This document shows positions 35,474 through 44,424 of a stretch of DNA of 64,000 nt, piece after piece. How positions within the stretch are numbered: position 1 is the stretch's first letter; every line of letters begins with the position of its first letter. The translations under genes were made by a program, and so were the position numbers. Under the pieces are notes generated by a model. That model did no database searches. It had not been told where the DNA came from and saw only the letters and a program-made list of their open reading frames with translations. The stretch lies in contig NZ_JAKGAO010000012.1 of the NCBI RefSeq assembly GCF_021532315.1, forward strand, positions 248,001 to 312,000, read 5' to 3'. The DNA is from Paenibacillus tarimensis (GTDB taxonomy: Bacteria > Bacillota > Bacilli > Paenibacillales > Paenibacillaceae).

Positions 35474-36898
35474 TTACAATATAGGCGACAGCAGTCTGGC
35501 GAACGACTCTTCAATACGGTGCAGGAGCGGGCGCTTCCGGTATGCTTCGAGCGTAAGTTCCCTGCAGTTTTCCTGATCCGCTTCAAATATCCGTTGGAGC
35601 CGGTGTGCGGCTGCTGTATCATAGATAAATGCATTGACCTCAAAGTTCAATTTGAAACTGCGGATATCCACATTCGCTGTACCAACCGAAGCCACTTTGC
35701 CATCAACAACAATGGTCTTGGCGTGAAGAAATCCCCGTTCGTACAGATAGCATTTGATTCCTGCCTCGAGCAGGTCGTGCAGGTATGAATAGGTGGCCCA
35801 GTAGACCATCTTGTGGTCCGGCTTGCTTGGAATCATAAAACGGATGTCAACACCCGCAAATGCAGCCATGCGCAAAGCCGTCAGCAGACTATCATCCGGT
35901 ATAAAATAAGGCGTCTGAATATATATCGATTCTTTGGCCGCGAGAATCATCTTGATATAGCCGTTCTTGATCTGCTCAAGCTCTTCATCCGGGCCGCTGG
36001 CCACAATTTGGGCGCCGATCTTACCGTTGTATGAATGGTGAGGATAATACTTCTCATCCTCATAAAATGCCCGATAGGGCGCCGCCAGGTTCCAGTCCAT
36101 CATAAATTGGGCCTGCATCTGCAGCACGGCGCTGCCCTGTAAGCGCAGGTGTGTATCCCGCCAGTATCCGAAGCGGGGAACCAGGCCCATGTATTCATCA
36201 CCAATGTTGAGCCCGCCGATATATCCGTATCGTCCGTCAATAATGGCCAGCTTCCTGTGGTTGCGGTAATTCACCCGGAAATTGATATACCTGAGCTTTG
36301 ACGGGAAGAAAGCGGCGACATGCCCGCCAGAAGCGATCAACTGATCAAAGAATCCCTTTGGCAGCGAGGAACAGCCAATATGATCATACAAGAACCTGAC
36401 CTTGACCCCTTCACGCGCACGGCAGGCAAGTGCATCTACGATTTTCCTGCCGATCAGATCATTGCGGACAATAAAATACATGAGATGGATATGGTGCTCC
36501 GCTTTCCCGATATCCTCCAATAGCGCATCAAACTTGGATAACCCGTCGGGAAATATATCCAGATTGTTGTCCTGCGTATAGAACGCATTGCCGCTTGTCA
36601 GATTCATGAACATCATATCCTTGTAATAAGCCATTTGCGGATCGTGGAAATTTATCCGGCTTTCTCTGAAGCGTTCCCGCTGTGCTTCGATAAGCGCATG
36701 GAATCTTCCCCGTTTCTCTTCCTTCATCTTATACAGCTTGCGCCGGCTCAGATTCTGTCCCAATATCAGGTAGAGCACAAACCCGACACCAGGCAGGAAT
36801 AGCAGCACCATAATCCACGCCCATGTGACGACGACATTCCGCCGCTCCAAAAAAACGATAACCGCTGCAAAGAACAGGTTGAGAACCGAAATGAACAT
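35474..36898 (-). CDS. cls: Cardiolipin synthase (phospholipase D family)
   Basis: This membrane enzyme condenses two phosphatidylglycerols to cardiolipin and glycerol. Its 474 residues include two N-terminal helices (residues 4-18 and 25-47, with FLERRNVVVTWAWIMV between) and two HKD motifs, HRKLAIIDGRYGYIGG near 215 and HAKTIVVDGKVASVG near 395. The start is not certain: the ATG at 36898 has no close ribosome site, and a GAGGGGG lies about 27 bases upstream, but no better start codon follows it. Family alignments favour the ATG chosen. A terminator closes the gene. Confidence 0.94.
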   Translation of the reverse strand: MFISVLNLFFAAVIVFLERRNVVVTWAWIMVLLFLPGVGFVLYLILGQNLSRRKLYKMKEEKRGRFHALIEAQRERFRESRINFHDPQMAYYKDMMFMNLTSGNAFYTQDNNLDIFPDGLSKFDALLEDIGKAEHHIHLMYFIVRNDLIGRKIVDALACRAREGVKVRFLYDHIGCSSLPKGFFDQLIASGGHVAAFFPSKLRYINFRVNYRNHRKLAIIDGRYGYIGGLNIGDEYMGLVPRFGYWRDTHLRLQGSAVLQMQAQFMMDWNLAAPYRAFYEDEKYYPHHSYNGKIGAQIVASGPDEELEQIKNGYIKMILAAKESIYIQTPYFIPDDSLLTALRMAAFAGVDIRFMIPSKPDHKMVYWATYSYLHDLLEAGIKCYLYERGFLHAKTIVVDGKVASVGTANVDIRSFKLNFEVNAFIYDTAAAHRLQRIFEADQENCRELTLEAYRKRPLLHRIEESFARLLSPIL

Positions 36899-36952
36899 GT
36901 AAAAATTATGATAGATGTTCGTAACCCCCTCTCCCCGCTGCCAGATTGCTCT

Positions 36953-37843
36953 CTAACGCCCCTTCGCTGCCTGCTTGTATGCTGCCAGCCCTAGCGCAAG
37001 AGCGCCGCTCAGTCCCGCGTTATCCCCAAGTCCTGGTGGAACAATATAATGATCAATTCCTTCTCTGATGAGAGGGTGGCTCACGTAGCCGTTAAGCAGG
37101 CTGGCGACTTCCTTCCTTATCATCGGAAACAGCTGCTGCTGATGCATGACGCCTCCGCCCAGAATAATCCTCTTCGGGGACAGCATCAGGATGGACGCAG
37201 CCACTGCCTGAGCGATATAGTAAGCCTCCATGGACCATGCCGGATGATCAGGCGCAAGCTCGCTCCCCTTAACCTTCCAGCGCTTCTCCAGCGCCGGGCC
37301 AGCAGCAACACCTTCCAGACAATCACCATGGTAGGGACAGAAGCCTTCATAGGTATCGTCAGGATGTCTGCGGACGAGCACGTGCCCGCCTTCTGGATGC
37401 ACAAGGCCGTGAACCAGCCTGCCCTCCGCATATACGCCTACTCCGATCCCGGTTCCTATTGTGTAATAGACGCAGCTGTCCAAGCCTTGGGCAGCTCCCC
37501 AGACCGCCTCCCCATAGGCAGCCGCATTGACATCTGTATCCCAGCCGAACGGAACCGGGAATGCCCTCTTCATCTCGCCCAAAAAGTTATAACCGGACCA
37601 GCCGGGTTTTGGCGTTGTTGTCACAAAGCCGTAGGTTGGGCTCGCCGGATCGATATCAATCGGCCCGAATGTGCCAATCCCGACAGCTTCTATTTGCTTG
37701 TCCTTGAAATAACCGATAACATCAGCAAGGGTTTCTTCCGGCTTGCGGGTCGGAAAACTAACCCGTTCCTCTATAACACCGTGCTCATTTCCGTAACCGC
37801 ATACAAATTTAGTGCCTCCCGCTTCTATTGCCCCAATCCGCAT
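36953..37843 (-). CDS. ROK-family fructokinase
   Basis: This 296-residue sugar kinase belongs to the ROK family and most resembles fructokinases of the ScrK/GmuE type, which phosphorylate fructose to fructose 6-phosphate. The ATP loop is IEAGGTKFVCGYG at residues 6-18. The zinc-binding His/Cys set of ROK proteins is visible in VRRHPDDTYEGFCPYHGDCLEG, and EGGHVLV precedes it. RIILGGGVM and GDNAGLSGALALG follow near the end. There is no helix-turn-helix, so it is an enzyme and not a repressor. It stands between the GH95 gene and cls with a terminator upstream. Confidence 0.9.
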   Translation of the reverse strand: MRIGAIEAGGTKFVCGYGNEHGVIEERVSFPTRKPEETLADVIGYFKDKQIEAVGIGTFGPIDIDPASPTYGFVTTTPKPGWSGYNFLGEMKRAFPVPFGWDTDVNAAAYGEAVWGAAQGLDSCVYYTIGTGIGVGVYAEGRLVHGLVHPEGGHVLVRRHPDDTYEGFCPYHGDCLEGVAAGPALEKRWKVKGSELAPDHPAWSMEAYYIAQAVAASILMLSPKRIILGGGVMHQQQLFPMIRKEVASLLNGYVSHPLIREGIDHYIVPPGLGDNAGLSGALALGLAAYKQAAKGR

Positions 37844-37945
37844 CCGAGTTAGCCCCCCGTAAATTTCACTGTTAGCCTGCTTCTCCAGAATTATAGCATA
37901 ACCAGCACCAATAAACCCAGATTAACACTCCCAAAACCAGCACGC

Positions 37946-37985
37946 CAAAAAACCGTCCGAATGCACAGCCTGCATACCGGACGGT
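37946..37985 (-). terminator. Intrinsic terminator after the GH95 gene
   Basis: ACCGTCCG with an inner TGCAT/ATGCA pairing forms a long stem that is followed on the minus strand by six T. It lies 43 bases downstream of the stop at 38029. Confidence 0.82.
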
Positions 37986-38028
37986 CTGTAATTTACCCTT
38001 TACTGTACCAGCTTTGGCAAGCTTTCCT

Positions 38029-40401
38029 TTACCCCGGCGTAACCGTGTAGCGGGAGCCCGGCTGCGTGTCGAAGCCGCCGTGCGAGAGCTGCATAGCAGT
38101 GCCGGCGGAATCCGTTATCAGGTAGTGCTCCGCATAATTCAGCGTACATCTGGCACCGGCAGCCGAGTGGATGACAGCCCGCTCCAGCCTACCTTCCCTC
38201 CAGGTAATGTCTACTGTAAAGCCGCCGCGCGCCCGTAGACCGGTTACCCTGCCTGCGCTCCATTGTGGCGGGAGAGCCGGAAGCAGATCAATACGGTCCA
38301 GATGACTCTGGAGCAGCAGCTCCGCCATCCCCGATGTTCCTCCGAAGTTCCCGTCAATTTGAAAAGGAGGATGCGCATCGAATAAGTTCGGGTAGGTTGA
38401 CCTTGTGAGCAGGGTGGCAATGAAATGATGGGCCTGCTCGGCGTCACGAAGCCTTGCAAATAGATTAATCAGCCAAGCGCAGCTCCAGCCCGTATGGCCG
38501 CCACCATTCTGAAGCCGGCGTCTGAGCGTCGTACGGCTTGCTTCCAGCAGCTCTGGTGTGCCTGGGTGAATCTCACTGCCGGGGTACAAACCATAGAGAT
38601 GGGAAACATGACGGTGTCCCGGCTCATGCTCTTCAAAATCCTCGAGCCATTCCTGAAGCTGTCCATGCTTTCCGATCTGCAGCTTGGGCAGGCGTCCCAG
38701 AGCGGTCGCGAGCTCCACACGCAGAGCCTCGTCGACGCCCAGCAGCCGGCTTGCCTCAATACAATTCGTGAACAATTCCCTGATCATACTGATATCCATA
38801 GTGGAACCGGCTGACACACTGCATGGCTGGCCATCCGGCGTTAGAAATACGTTCTCAGGAGATGTCGCCGGATTGGTGACCAGCACGCCATCTTCACCCT
38901 CGACCAGCCAGTCCAGGGCAAACAATGCGGCTCCCTTCATAACCGGATAGGCGCGGTCTCTAAGGAAACTAAGATTAAGGCTGTAAGCATAGTGCTCCCA
39001 CAGATGCCGGGACAGCCACGCCCCGCCCAGCGGCCAGAATGCCCAGCTGGCACTGCCCGCAGAAGGGGTCGACATACGCCACAAGTCCACATTATGATGA
39101 GCGGTCCACCCTCTTGCCCCATAATGAACCAGAGCCGTTCTCCCCCCTGTCCGGCTGAGCTCATCAAGCAGGTCGAACAGCGGCTCATGGCATTCGCTCA
39201 GGTTGCAAACCTCAGCGGGCCAGTAGTTCATCTGCGTATTTATGTTAATGGTATAGTTGCTGTTCCAGGGCGGCTGGACATGCGGATTCCAGATCCCCTG
39301 AAGATTCGCCGGCTGTGTCCCCGGCCGGGAGCTGGCCATCAGCAAGTAGCGCCCATAATGAAAGTACAGCGCTTCAAGCGAGGGATCATCCCCATGCTCC
39401 TTATACGCCATCAAGCGGCGATCCGTAGGCCGGTCATCATAAGCGCTCCGCCCGCCTTCAAGCTCCAGCTCTACCCGGCCAAACAGCAGGCGGTGATCCT
39501 CCGCGTGACGCTCCTTCAACCGGTCAAAGCCTAACGACACCGCATTGCTGATCCATTGACGGCACAGCTCAGTATAAGCGCTTACTCCTGTCTCCGGCTG
39601 CCTGTCGATTCCCGCAAAGCTAGTTGCTGCTGTTACATATACGGTCAGCTGTTTGGCATCCCGCACCTCTATATGCTGCTGTTCGGTCACAGATATAACG
39701 CCGTCTGTATCGACACCCGCTATTACAGCATAACCCATGCCGAGCCCTTCTTCGTACAGGACTGACTGCGGATGGTCGTTCCGGTAGTTATCAGCGACAT
39801 GGCTTGGTGCCTGACCCAAGAGCCGCAGACAACCTGATTCATCCGCTTCACATCGATGCTTAAGCGGCGAAGTGAGCGACAGACGTACATTCAACGCTCC
39901 GTCTTCTGCCATACAGCGCAGCGCGATCACCTGATCGGGTGCACTAGCCAGATATTCCCGCTTGATAACAGTCTGCCCCGCTTGATAACGTACGCGGGCA
40001 ACGCCGTCATGAAGCTGAAGGTCCCGGTAATAGCCGATGATTTCCCCCTGTTCCTCCAGCTGGTCAATTATCAGATCACCTGCCGGCAGATAAGGCTCGG
40101 TATTTCGCGCAAGCATGTGAGCTTCTATTATTTCCTGTGCCTCGACGTAACGGCCGGCAAAGATTAGCTCCCGCACCTTAGCAAGATGCCTTCGCACCTC
40201 GTAATTAACCGTATCCCGCGGAAATCCGGCCCACAGTGTATCCTCGTTCAACTGAAGCCTTTCCTGGACTGTTCCACCGTAAATCATGGCACCCAGGCGG
40301 CCGTTGCCGATCGGCAACGCCTCCTCCCAAACTTCGGCTGGCTGCTCATACCATAGCCGCCAGTTCGTTTGACCCGCTTGTTCCAACCCCTGCTTATTCA
40401 T
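38029..40401 (-). CDS. GH95 alpha-L-fucosidase
   Basis: This 790-residue enzyme belongs to GH95, inverting 1,2-alpha-L-fucosidases (some members act on alpha-L-galactosides). The N-terminal beta-sandwich opens with LWYEQPAEVWEEALPIGNGRLGAMIYGG, of which the last part is the family signature. Catalytic residues are recognised in GWTAHHNVDLWRMSTPS (Asn), NPATSPENVF (Glu general acid) and FQIDGNFGGTSG (Asp). There is no signal peptide, so it acts in the cytoplasm on imported oligosaccharides. The ATG follows AGGAGG by seven bases; the frame is open for 43 more codons upstream. It lies behind the sugar importer genes, separated by a hairpin. Confidence 0.93.
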   Translation of the reverse strand: MNKQGLEQAGQTNWRLWYEQPAEVWEEALPIGNGRLGAMIYGGTVQERLQLNEDTLWAGFPRDTVNYEVRRHLAKVRELIFAGRYVEAQEIIEAHMLARNTEPYLPAGDLIIDQLEEQGEIIGYYRDLQLHDGVARVRYQAGQTVIKREYLASAPDQVIALRCMAEDGALNVRLSLTSPLKHRCEADESGCLRLLGQAPSHVADNYRNDHPQSVLYEEGLGMGYAVIAGVDTDGVISVTEQQHIEVRDAKQLTVYVTAATSFAGIDRQPETGVSAYTELCRQWISNAVSLGFDRLKERHAEDHRLLFGRVELELEGGRSAYDDRPTDRRLMAYKEHGDDPSLEALYFHYGRYLLMASSRPGTQPANLQGIWNPHVQPPWNSNYTININTQMNYWPAEVCNLSECHEPLFDLLDELSRTGGRTALVHYGARGWTAHHNVDLWRMSTPSAGSASWAFWPLGGAWLSRHLWEHYAYSLNLSFLRDRAYPVMKGAALFALDWLVEGEDGVLVTNPATSPENVFLTPDGQPCSVSAGSTMDISMIRELFTNCIEASRLLGVDEALRVELATALGRLPKLQIGKHGQLQEWLEDFEEHEPGHRHVSHLYGLYPGSEIHPGTPELLEASRTTLRRRLQNGGGHTGWSCAWLINLFARLRDAEQAHHFIATLLTRSTYPNLFDAHPPFQIDGNFGGTSGMAELLLQSHLDRIDLLPALPPQWSAGRVTGLRARGGFTVDITWREGRLERAVIHSAAGARCTLNYAEHYLITDSAGTAMQLSHGGFDTQPGSRYTVTPG

Positions 40402-40445
40402 GCCTGGTCCTCCTACAGCTGTCATTATTGAATCTATTTTGGAAC

Positions 40446-40484
40446 CAAAACAGGGGAGAGCCCGATATGATATCGAGCCCTCCC
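40446..40484 (-). terminator. Hairpin between the importer genes and the GH95 gene
   Basis: GGGAGAGCCCGATAT pairs with ATATCGAGCCCTCCC (one or two mismatches) around a short loop, followed on the minus strand by CTGTTTTGG. It would end most importer transcripts, and partial readthrough into GH95 is possible. Confidence 0.7.
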
Positions 40485-40498
40485 ATCTGTCTGATCTT

Positions 40499-42220
40499 TT
40501 ACTTCGTAACTTGGCCGCTCCAGAGTTCAACCCTTGCTCTTACAAGCTCGGTATACTCTTCTTCCATCTTTTTTACGCCCGCCTTATCAAGCTCTGCAAG
40601 CATGGTATCGTATACTTTGTCAAAATCAGCGGGTTTCGCCAGTATAGCTTCCGGAATCCGCTTGCGGACAATGTCATTCGCTTTCTGCTGTGTTACAGGA
40701 ATGACAGAGTCAGTCGGAACCGGAATGTTCCATGCAGCGCCCCATGGCTTAACTTCAAACTCATCCTCCTGCGGGAAGAGATCCTTCCAGTACGTAGCGC
40801 CATAGCCTGCCAGCACTTCCTTCTCAACATCGGAGTAAGCCTCCAAAACCTGCTCTGGATTGTTTGTTGTGTAGTAATTGCCTGTGGAATCCTTCACGCC
40901 ATCACCATAACGAAGGGAAAGGTTATAGTTGCCGATACCGAATTCCTTCTTAAAGCGGTTGTTGTCATTGACTCGAATATCCTGTATTTCCGGCAGAAAC
41001 ACGCGTTTTCCATCAACATACTCATAGTGCTTGCCTTCAATACCCCAGTTAATGAGGATTTGGCCTTCTTCGGAAGCGAGCCAGTCAAGGAATTTGATAA
41101 TACGAACAGGATCCTCAGCGGCAGTCGTGATACCTAATCCCCAGCCGCCGTTGAAGCCTGTTTGCTGGAAGTTAGCTGCCTTGTAGGTTTCATCAAGTGT
41201 GATCGGATAGTGTCCGTAAGTGCGCTCATGCTTACCAGCAGCCTTCAGCGTGGCTTCAGGCTCGTCAATTTCCCACTGCTGGTCTATCGTCGCCAGAACA
41301 CGGCCGGAAGCGATCTTCGCTTTGTACTGGTCATACTTTTGAACGAAGCTTTCCTTGTCCAGAAGGCCGATATCGTTCATATGGTTCAGCCAACGGAAGT
41401 ATTCGCGCTCTTCCGGACGCTTGTAGTGAAGGATGGCTTCATATGTTTCGGGATCGATGTAGAACTCGCCGTCATCCGGTGCGCCGGTTGCCCAGAACGC
41501 AGGGTTCGTCGTCGAGATCATAATCCGCCAGTCATCTGCCAAGAGGGACAGGCCGATCGTCGGTTGACCGTCAATGGTCGGATGCTTCTCCTTGTATGCC
41601 TTGATAGCGTTCTCATAATCCTTAAGCGTCCGCATCTTCGGGTAGCCAAGCTCTTTAACTACCTCATGTTGAAGATTGAATGGACCGCCTGCATCAAAAT
41701 AATATTGGTCAATGGCTTCCAAGCTTGGAATAAAGTAAATCGACGGATCTTCATTGCTGTAGCGAAGTCGGTTGATCTGGTCGCCCAGCATAGCCTTGAT
41801 ATTAGGAGCATGCTCCTCAATCAGATCAGTCAAGTCAAGCAGTGCACCTGCGTCAATGAGGGCGCCGGACGTACCTTTAGGAGAGATCAGGTCCGGGTAT
41901 TCGCCGGAAGCGGCAATCAGGTTGATTTTCTGTTCGGGATCGCCAACGGCAAATTCAGGCTTAAGAGTTATGCCCGTTTTCTCTGTAATGTACTTCCCGA
42001 CGTCATCCTGCATGTTATTCCATGTCGTATTCGGATCCGGGAAAAACGCGGTCAGCGTCATCGGTTCTGTGCTAACTGCCCCCGTATTGTTCCCACCAGT
42101 GCTATTGCCCGTGTTATTGGCCGGGTCGTTGCTTGTGCCCGAATTGCTGCAGCCTATTACGGAGGCAAGCAGCGAAGCGATAACTAGCGATCCGGCCGCT
42201 TTGGAGAATTTCTTCTTCAT
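40499..42220 (-). CDS. Extracellular solute-binding lipoprotein (LplA/LipO type)
   Basis: This 573-residue protein is the sugar-binding subunit of an ABC importer of the LplABC/LipO type. The lipobox is ASVIGC with Cys24 as the lipid anchor, followed by a Asn/Thr/Gly-rich linker (to about residue 52). The large family 1-like binding domain follows; LTAFFPDPNTTWNNM and GGWGLGITTAAEDPVRIIKFLD are typical of this group. The length, over 550 residues, is typical of Paenibacillus oligosaccharide-binding proteins. It is the last gene of the importer operon behind the two permease genes. No ATPase gene is present, so a shared MsmX-type ATPase is expected. Confidence 0.92.
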   Translation of the reverse strand: MKKKFSKAAGSLVIASLLASVIGCSNSGTSNDPANNTGNSTGGNNTGAVSTEPMTLTAFFPDPNTTWNNMQDDVGKYITEKTGITLKPEFAVGDPEQKINLIAASGEYPDLISPKGTSGALIDAGALLDLTDLIEEHAPNIKAMLGDQINRLRYSNEDPSIYFIPSLEAIDQYYFDAGGPFNLQHEVVKELGYPKMRTLKDYENAIKAYKEKHPTIDGQPTIGLSLLADDWRIMISTTNPAFWATGAPDDGEFYIDPETYEAILHYKRPEEREYFRWLNHMNDIGLLDKESFVQKYDQYKAKIASGRVLATIDQQWEIDEPEATLKAAGKHERTYGHYPITLDETYKAANFQQTGFNGGWGLGITTAAEDPVRIIKFLDWLASEEGQILINWGIEGKHYEYVDGKRVFLPEIQDIRVNDNNRFKKEFGIGNYNLSLRYGDGVKDSTGNYYTTNNPEQVLEAYSDVEKEVLAGYGATYWKDLFPQEDEFEVKPWGAAWNIPVPTDSVIPVTQQKANDIVRKRIPEAILAKPADFDKVYDTMLAELDKAGVKKMEEEYTELVRARVELWSGQVTK

Positions 42221-42321
42221 TGTGTATTTCCTCCCCTTTTATCTTGCAGTGTATTATTGTAAGAACAGGTTGCCCCGTAACTACCAGTGTGACTATTGCC
42301 TCTGCAGCACGCTCGGCTTTA

Positions 42322-43230
42322 CTAGCTCTTCACCGCGCCAAGCGTCATACCCTGCACGAAGTAACGCTGCAGGAACGGATATACGAGCAGAATAGGTACA
42401 ATTGTAACAATTGTGATGGCCATTTTGACCGAGTCCGGCGAGACGTTGCGCATCTGCTCCAGGATATTGCTGCCTCTCGCCTGATCTGCACCTGATGTCG
42501 TGCTCTGCAGGATCTTCATCAGCTCGAACTGCAGGGTCGTCATACTTGGGTTGGAGCCGTTGTACAGATAGGTATCGAACCATGCGTTCCACTGGCCGAC
42601 CGCCACGAACAGCGCAATCGTCGCCAGAACCGGCTTACAGAGCGGAAGAATAACTCTCCAGAAGATCGTGAAGTCATTAGCCCCGTCAAGCTTTGCCGAT
42701 TCCTGAAGCGCATAGGGCAGATTATCCATGAACGAGCGGATCATGAAAATATAGAATGCATTGACCATACCCGGCAGGACATATACCCAGAACGAATTCA
42801 TCAGGCCCAGGTTCTTCATAAGCAGGAAGCCCGGAATCAGACCGCCCGATACATACAGTGTCAGCACCAGAAACACCGAGATGAATTTGCGGCCCTGAAA
42901 ATCACGCCTGCTCAGCGTATAGGCCACCATCGAGCAAGCTGTCAAGCTAAGAATCGTGCCGACGATTGTCCGGAGTACAGAAATCTGAAATGCTGTAACG
43001 AGCGTTCCGTATGAGAAAATAACCTTGTAATTCTCAAGCGTGAACTCGCGCGGCCATATCGTGATGCCGCCGCGGACCGTATCGGCTGAATCGTTGAAGG
43101 AAACAGCCAGTACGTTCAGGAACGGGTACAGCGTGGCGATCAGCACAAGCGTCATGAAGATGACGTTGCCGATATCAAATACACGGTCACCCAGTGTCTG
43201 TCTGCCATATGATGCGGATAGCTTTGCCAT
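42322..43230 (-). CDS. Carbohydrate ABC transporter permease (LplC/MalG type)
   Basis: This 302-residue protein is the second permease of the importer. It has six hydrophobic segments and the EAA loop ALQESAKLDGANDFTIFWRV near residues 185-204, where it contacts the shared ATPase. The typical N-terminal DRVFDIGNVIFMTLVLI and the C-terminal PFLQRYFVQGMTLGAVKS mark it as the LplC/MalG type. It starts 13 bases after the upstream permease with a GGGGGAG site and precedes the binding-protein gene by about 100 bases. Confidence 0.92.
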   Translation of the reverse strand: MAKLSASYGRQTLGDRVFDIGNVIFMTLVLIATLYPFLNVLAVSFNDSADTVRGGITIWPREFTLENYKVIFSYGTLVTAFQISVLRTIVGTILSLTACSMVAYTLSRRDFQGRKFISVFLVLTLYVSGGLIPGFLLMKNLGLMNSFWVYVLPGMVNAFYIFMIRSFMDNLPYALQESAKLDGANDFTIFWRVILPLCKPVLATIALFVAVGQWNAWFDTYLYNGSNPSMTTLQFELMKILQSTTSGADQARGSNILEQMRNVSPDSVKMAITIVTIVPILLVYPFLQRYFVQGMTLGAVKS

Positions 43231-43242
43231 TTGTGCTCCCCC

Positions 43243-44205
43243 CTACATTACGCTTTCTTTGCTGTAGCGCTTAAATATGCCATTGGCCGTGAACAGCAGG
43301 ATAATACTGACGAACGAGTTGAATATCCCGACTGCCGTACCAAATGAGAACCGGTTAAGCCCAATACCATAATTAAGGGCATAGAGGTCAAGCACTTCAG
43401 CATAGTCTACGACGAGCGGGTTGCCGAGAAGCATCTGCTTCTCAAAACCGATGGAAATCAGATTGCCGATCGACAGAATCAAGAGGACAATGATAACACT
43501 GCGGATGCCCGGGAGCGTAATATGCCAAATCTGTCTCCAGCGCCCTGCGCCGTCCACCTTGGCTGCTTCGAACTGCTCGGGGTCAATGCCCGTTATGGCC
43601 GCAAGGAAGATAATCGAGTTCCAGCCCATCTCTTTCCAGAGGTCGGAGACGGTAACAATACCCCAGAACCACGTTTCCTTCGCCATGAACTGAATCGGAG
43701 TATCAATAACTCCAAGCCACAGCAGCAAATCATTAATGCCTCCGCTTTCCGTCGAGAGCATCTTATATACGATACCTGCTACGACAACCCAGGATACAAA
43801 GTGAGGCAGGTACGATATGGTCTGCAGCGACCGTTTGAAGAACCGTCCCTTCAATTCATTAATCAAAACCGCAAACAGAATCGGTACCGTGAAACCTACC
43901 AGGAGGCCTAGGAAGCTCATGGCCAGAGTATTGCGAAGCACCAGGTAAAATCGTTCATCGGCCAGAAGCTCCTGGAAATACTTGAAGCCTACCCACTCCT
44001 GCTCGAAGAACGTTTTGGCCGGTTTGTACTTCTGAAATGCCATCGTCCATCCCCAGATCGGAATGTAATTGAATACAAAAACCCAGATGACAAATGGCAG
44101 TGACATGAGGTACAAGTATCGCTGCTGAACTGCTGTTTTCCAGAACCGCCTCGACTTTATCTTTTTAACATCGACCGGTTTGGATGGTTGTGTAATCGTT
44201 TCCAT
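43243..44205 (-). CDS. Carbohydrate ABC transporter permease (LplB/MalF type)
   Basis: This 320-residue protein is the first permease of the oligosaccharide importer. It has a positive N-terminus (KKIKSRRFWKTAVQQRYLYL), six helices, and the EAA loop FEAAKVDGAGRWRQIWHITLP near residues 212-232. LplB features include NYIPIWGWTMAFQKYKP. It is the first gene of the importer operon and starts 167 bases downstream of the response-regulator terminator. A cre-like site lies about 95 bases upstream. The operon order is lplB-lplC-lplA-like. Confidence 0.92.
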   Translation of the reverse strand: METITQPSKPVDVKKIKSRRFWKTAVQQRYLYLMSLPFVIWVFVFNYIPIWGWTMAFQKYKPAKTFFEQEWVGFKYFQELLADERFYLVLRNTLAMSFLGLLVGFTVPILFAVLINELKGRFFKRSLQTISYLPHFVSWVVVAGIVYKMLSTESGGINDLLLWLGVIDTPIQFMAKETWFWGIVTVSDLWKEMGWNSIIFLAAITGIDPEQFEAAKVDGAGRWRQIWHITLPGIRSVIIVLLILSIGNLISIGFEKQMLLGNPLVVDYAEVLDLYALNYGIGLNRFSFGTAVGIFNSFVSIILLFTANGIFKRYSKESVM

Positions 44206-44296
44206 GTTGCTCCCTCCTAAACTGCTATAGCTCTATGTTAGAGCATTTTACCGATCCCTAGTACCATGTAGATTTGCACAAAAATCATATACAAAT

Positions 44297-44310
44297 TGCA
44301 TGCGCTTTCA
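44297..44310. promoter_or_regulatory. Cre-like CcpA site upstream of the importer operon
   Basis: Read on the minus strand, TGAAAGCGCATGCA matches the cre consensus TGWAANCGNTNWCA at 12 of 14 positions. It lies 92 bases upstream of the lplB-like start, in the region expected to hold the promoter. CcpA control is inferred. Confidence 0.5.
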
Positions 44311-44371
44311 TTTATGTTTTCATGATTGTACCAGGGGGGATTCAGGAGGCCTGGCTTCATACGCCGATGAC

Positions 44372-44415
44372 AAAACAGGGCATCTCTTCCAGGATCATAA
44401 CCTGCGAGATACCCT
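44372..44415 (-). terminator. Intrinsic terminator after the response regulator gene
   Basis: CAGGGCATCTC pairs with GAGATACCCTG, with an inner CAGG/CCTG stem, and is followed on the minus strand by TTTTG. It lies ten bases downstream of the stop at 44425 and separates the regulators from the importer operon. Confidence 0.75.
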
Positions 44416-44424
44416 GCAATCATA

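Noticed and set aside
41162-42187. Plus-strand open frame of 341 codons opposite the solute-binding lipoprotein
   Set aside because: It is antisense to a clear lipoprotein gene with lipobox and family motifs, has no ribosome site and no recognisable domain.
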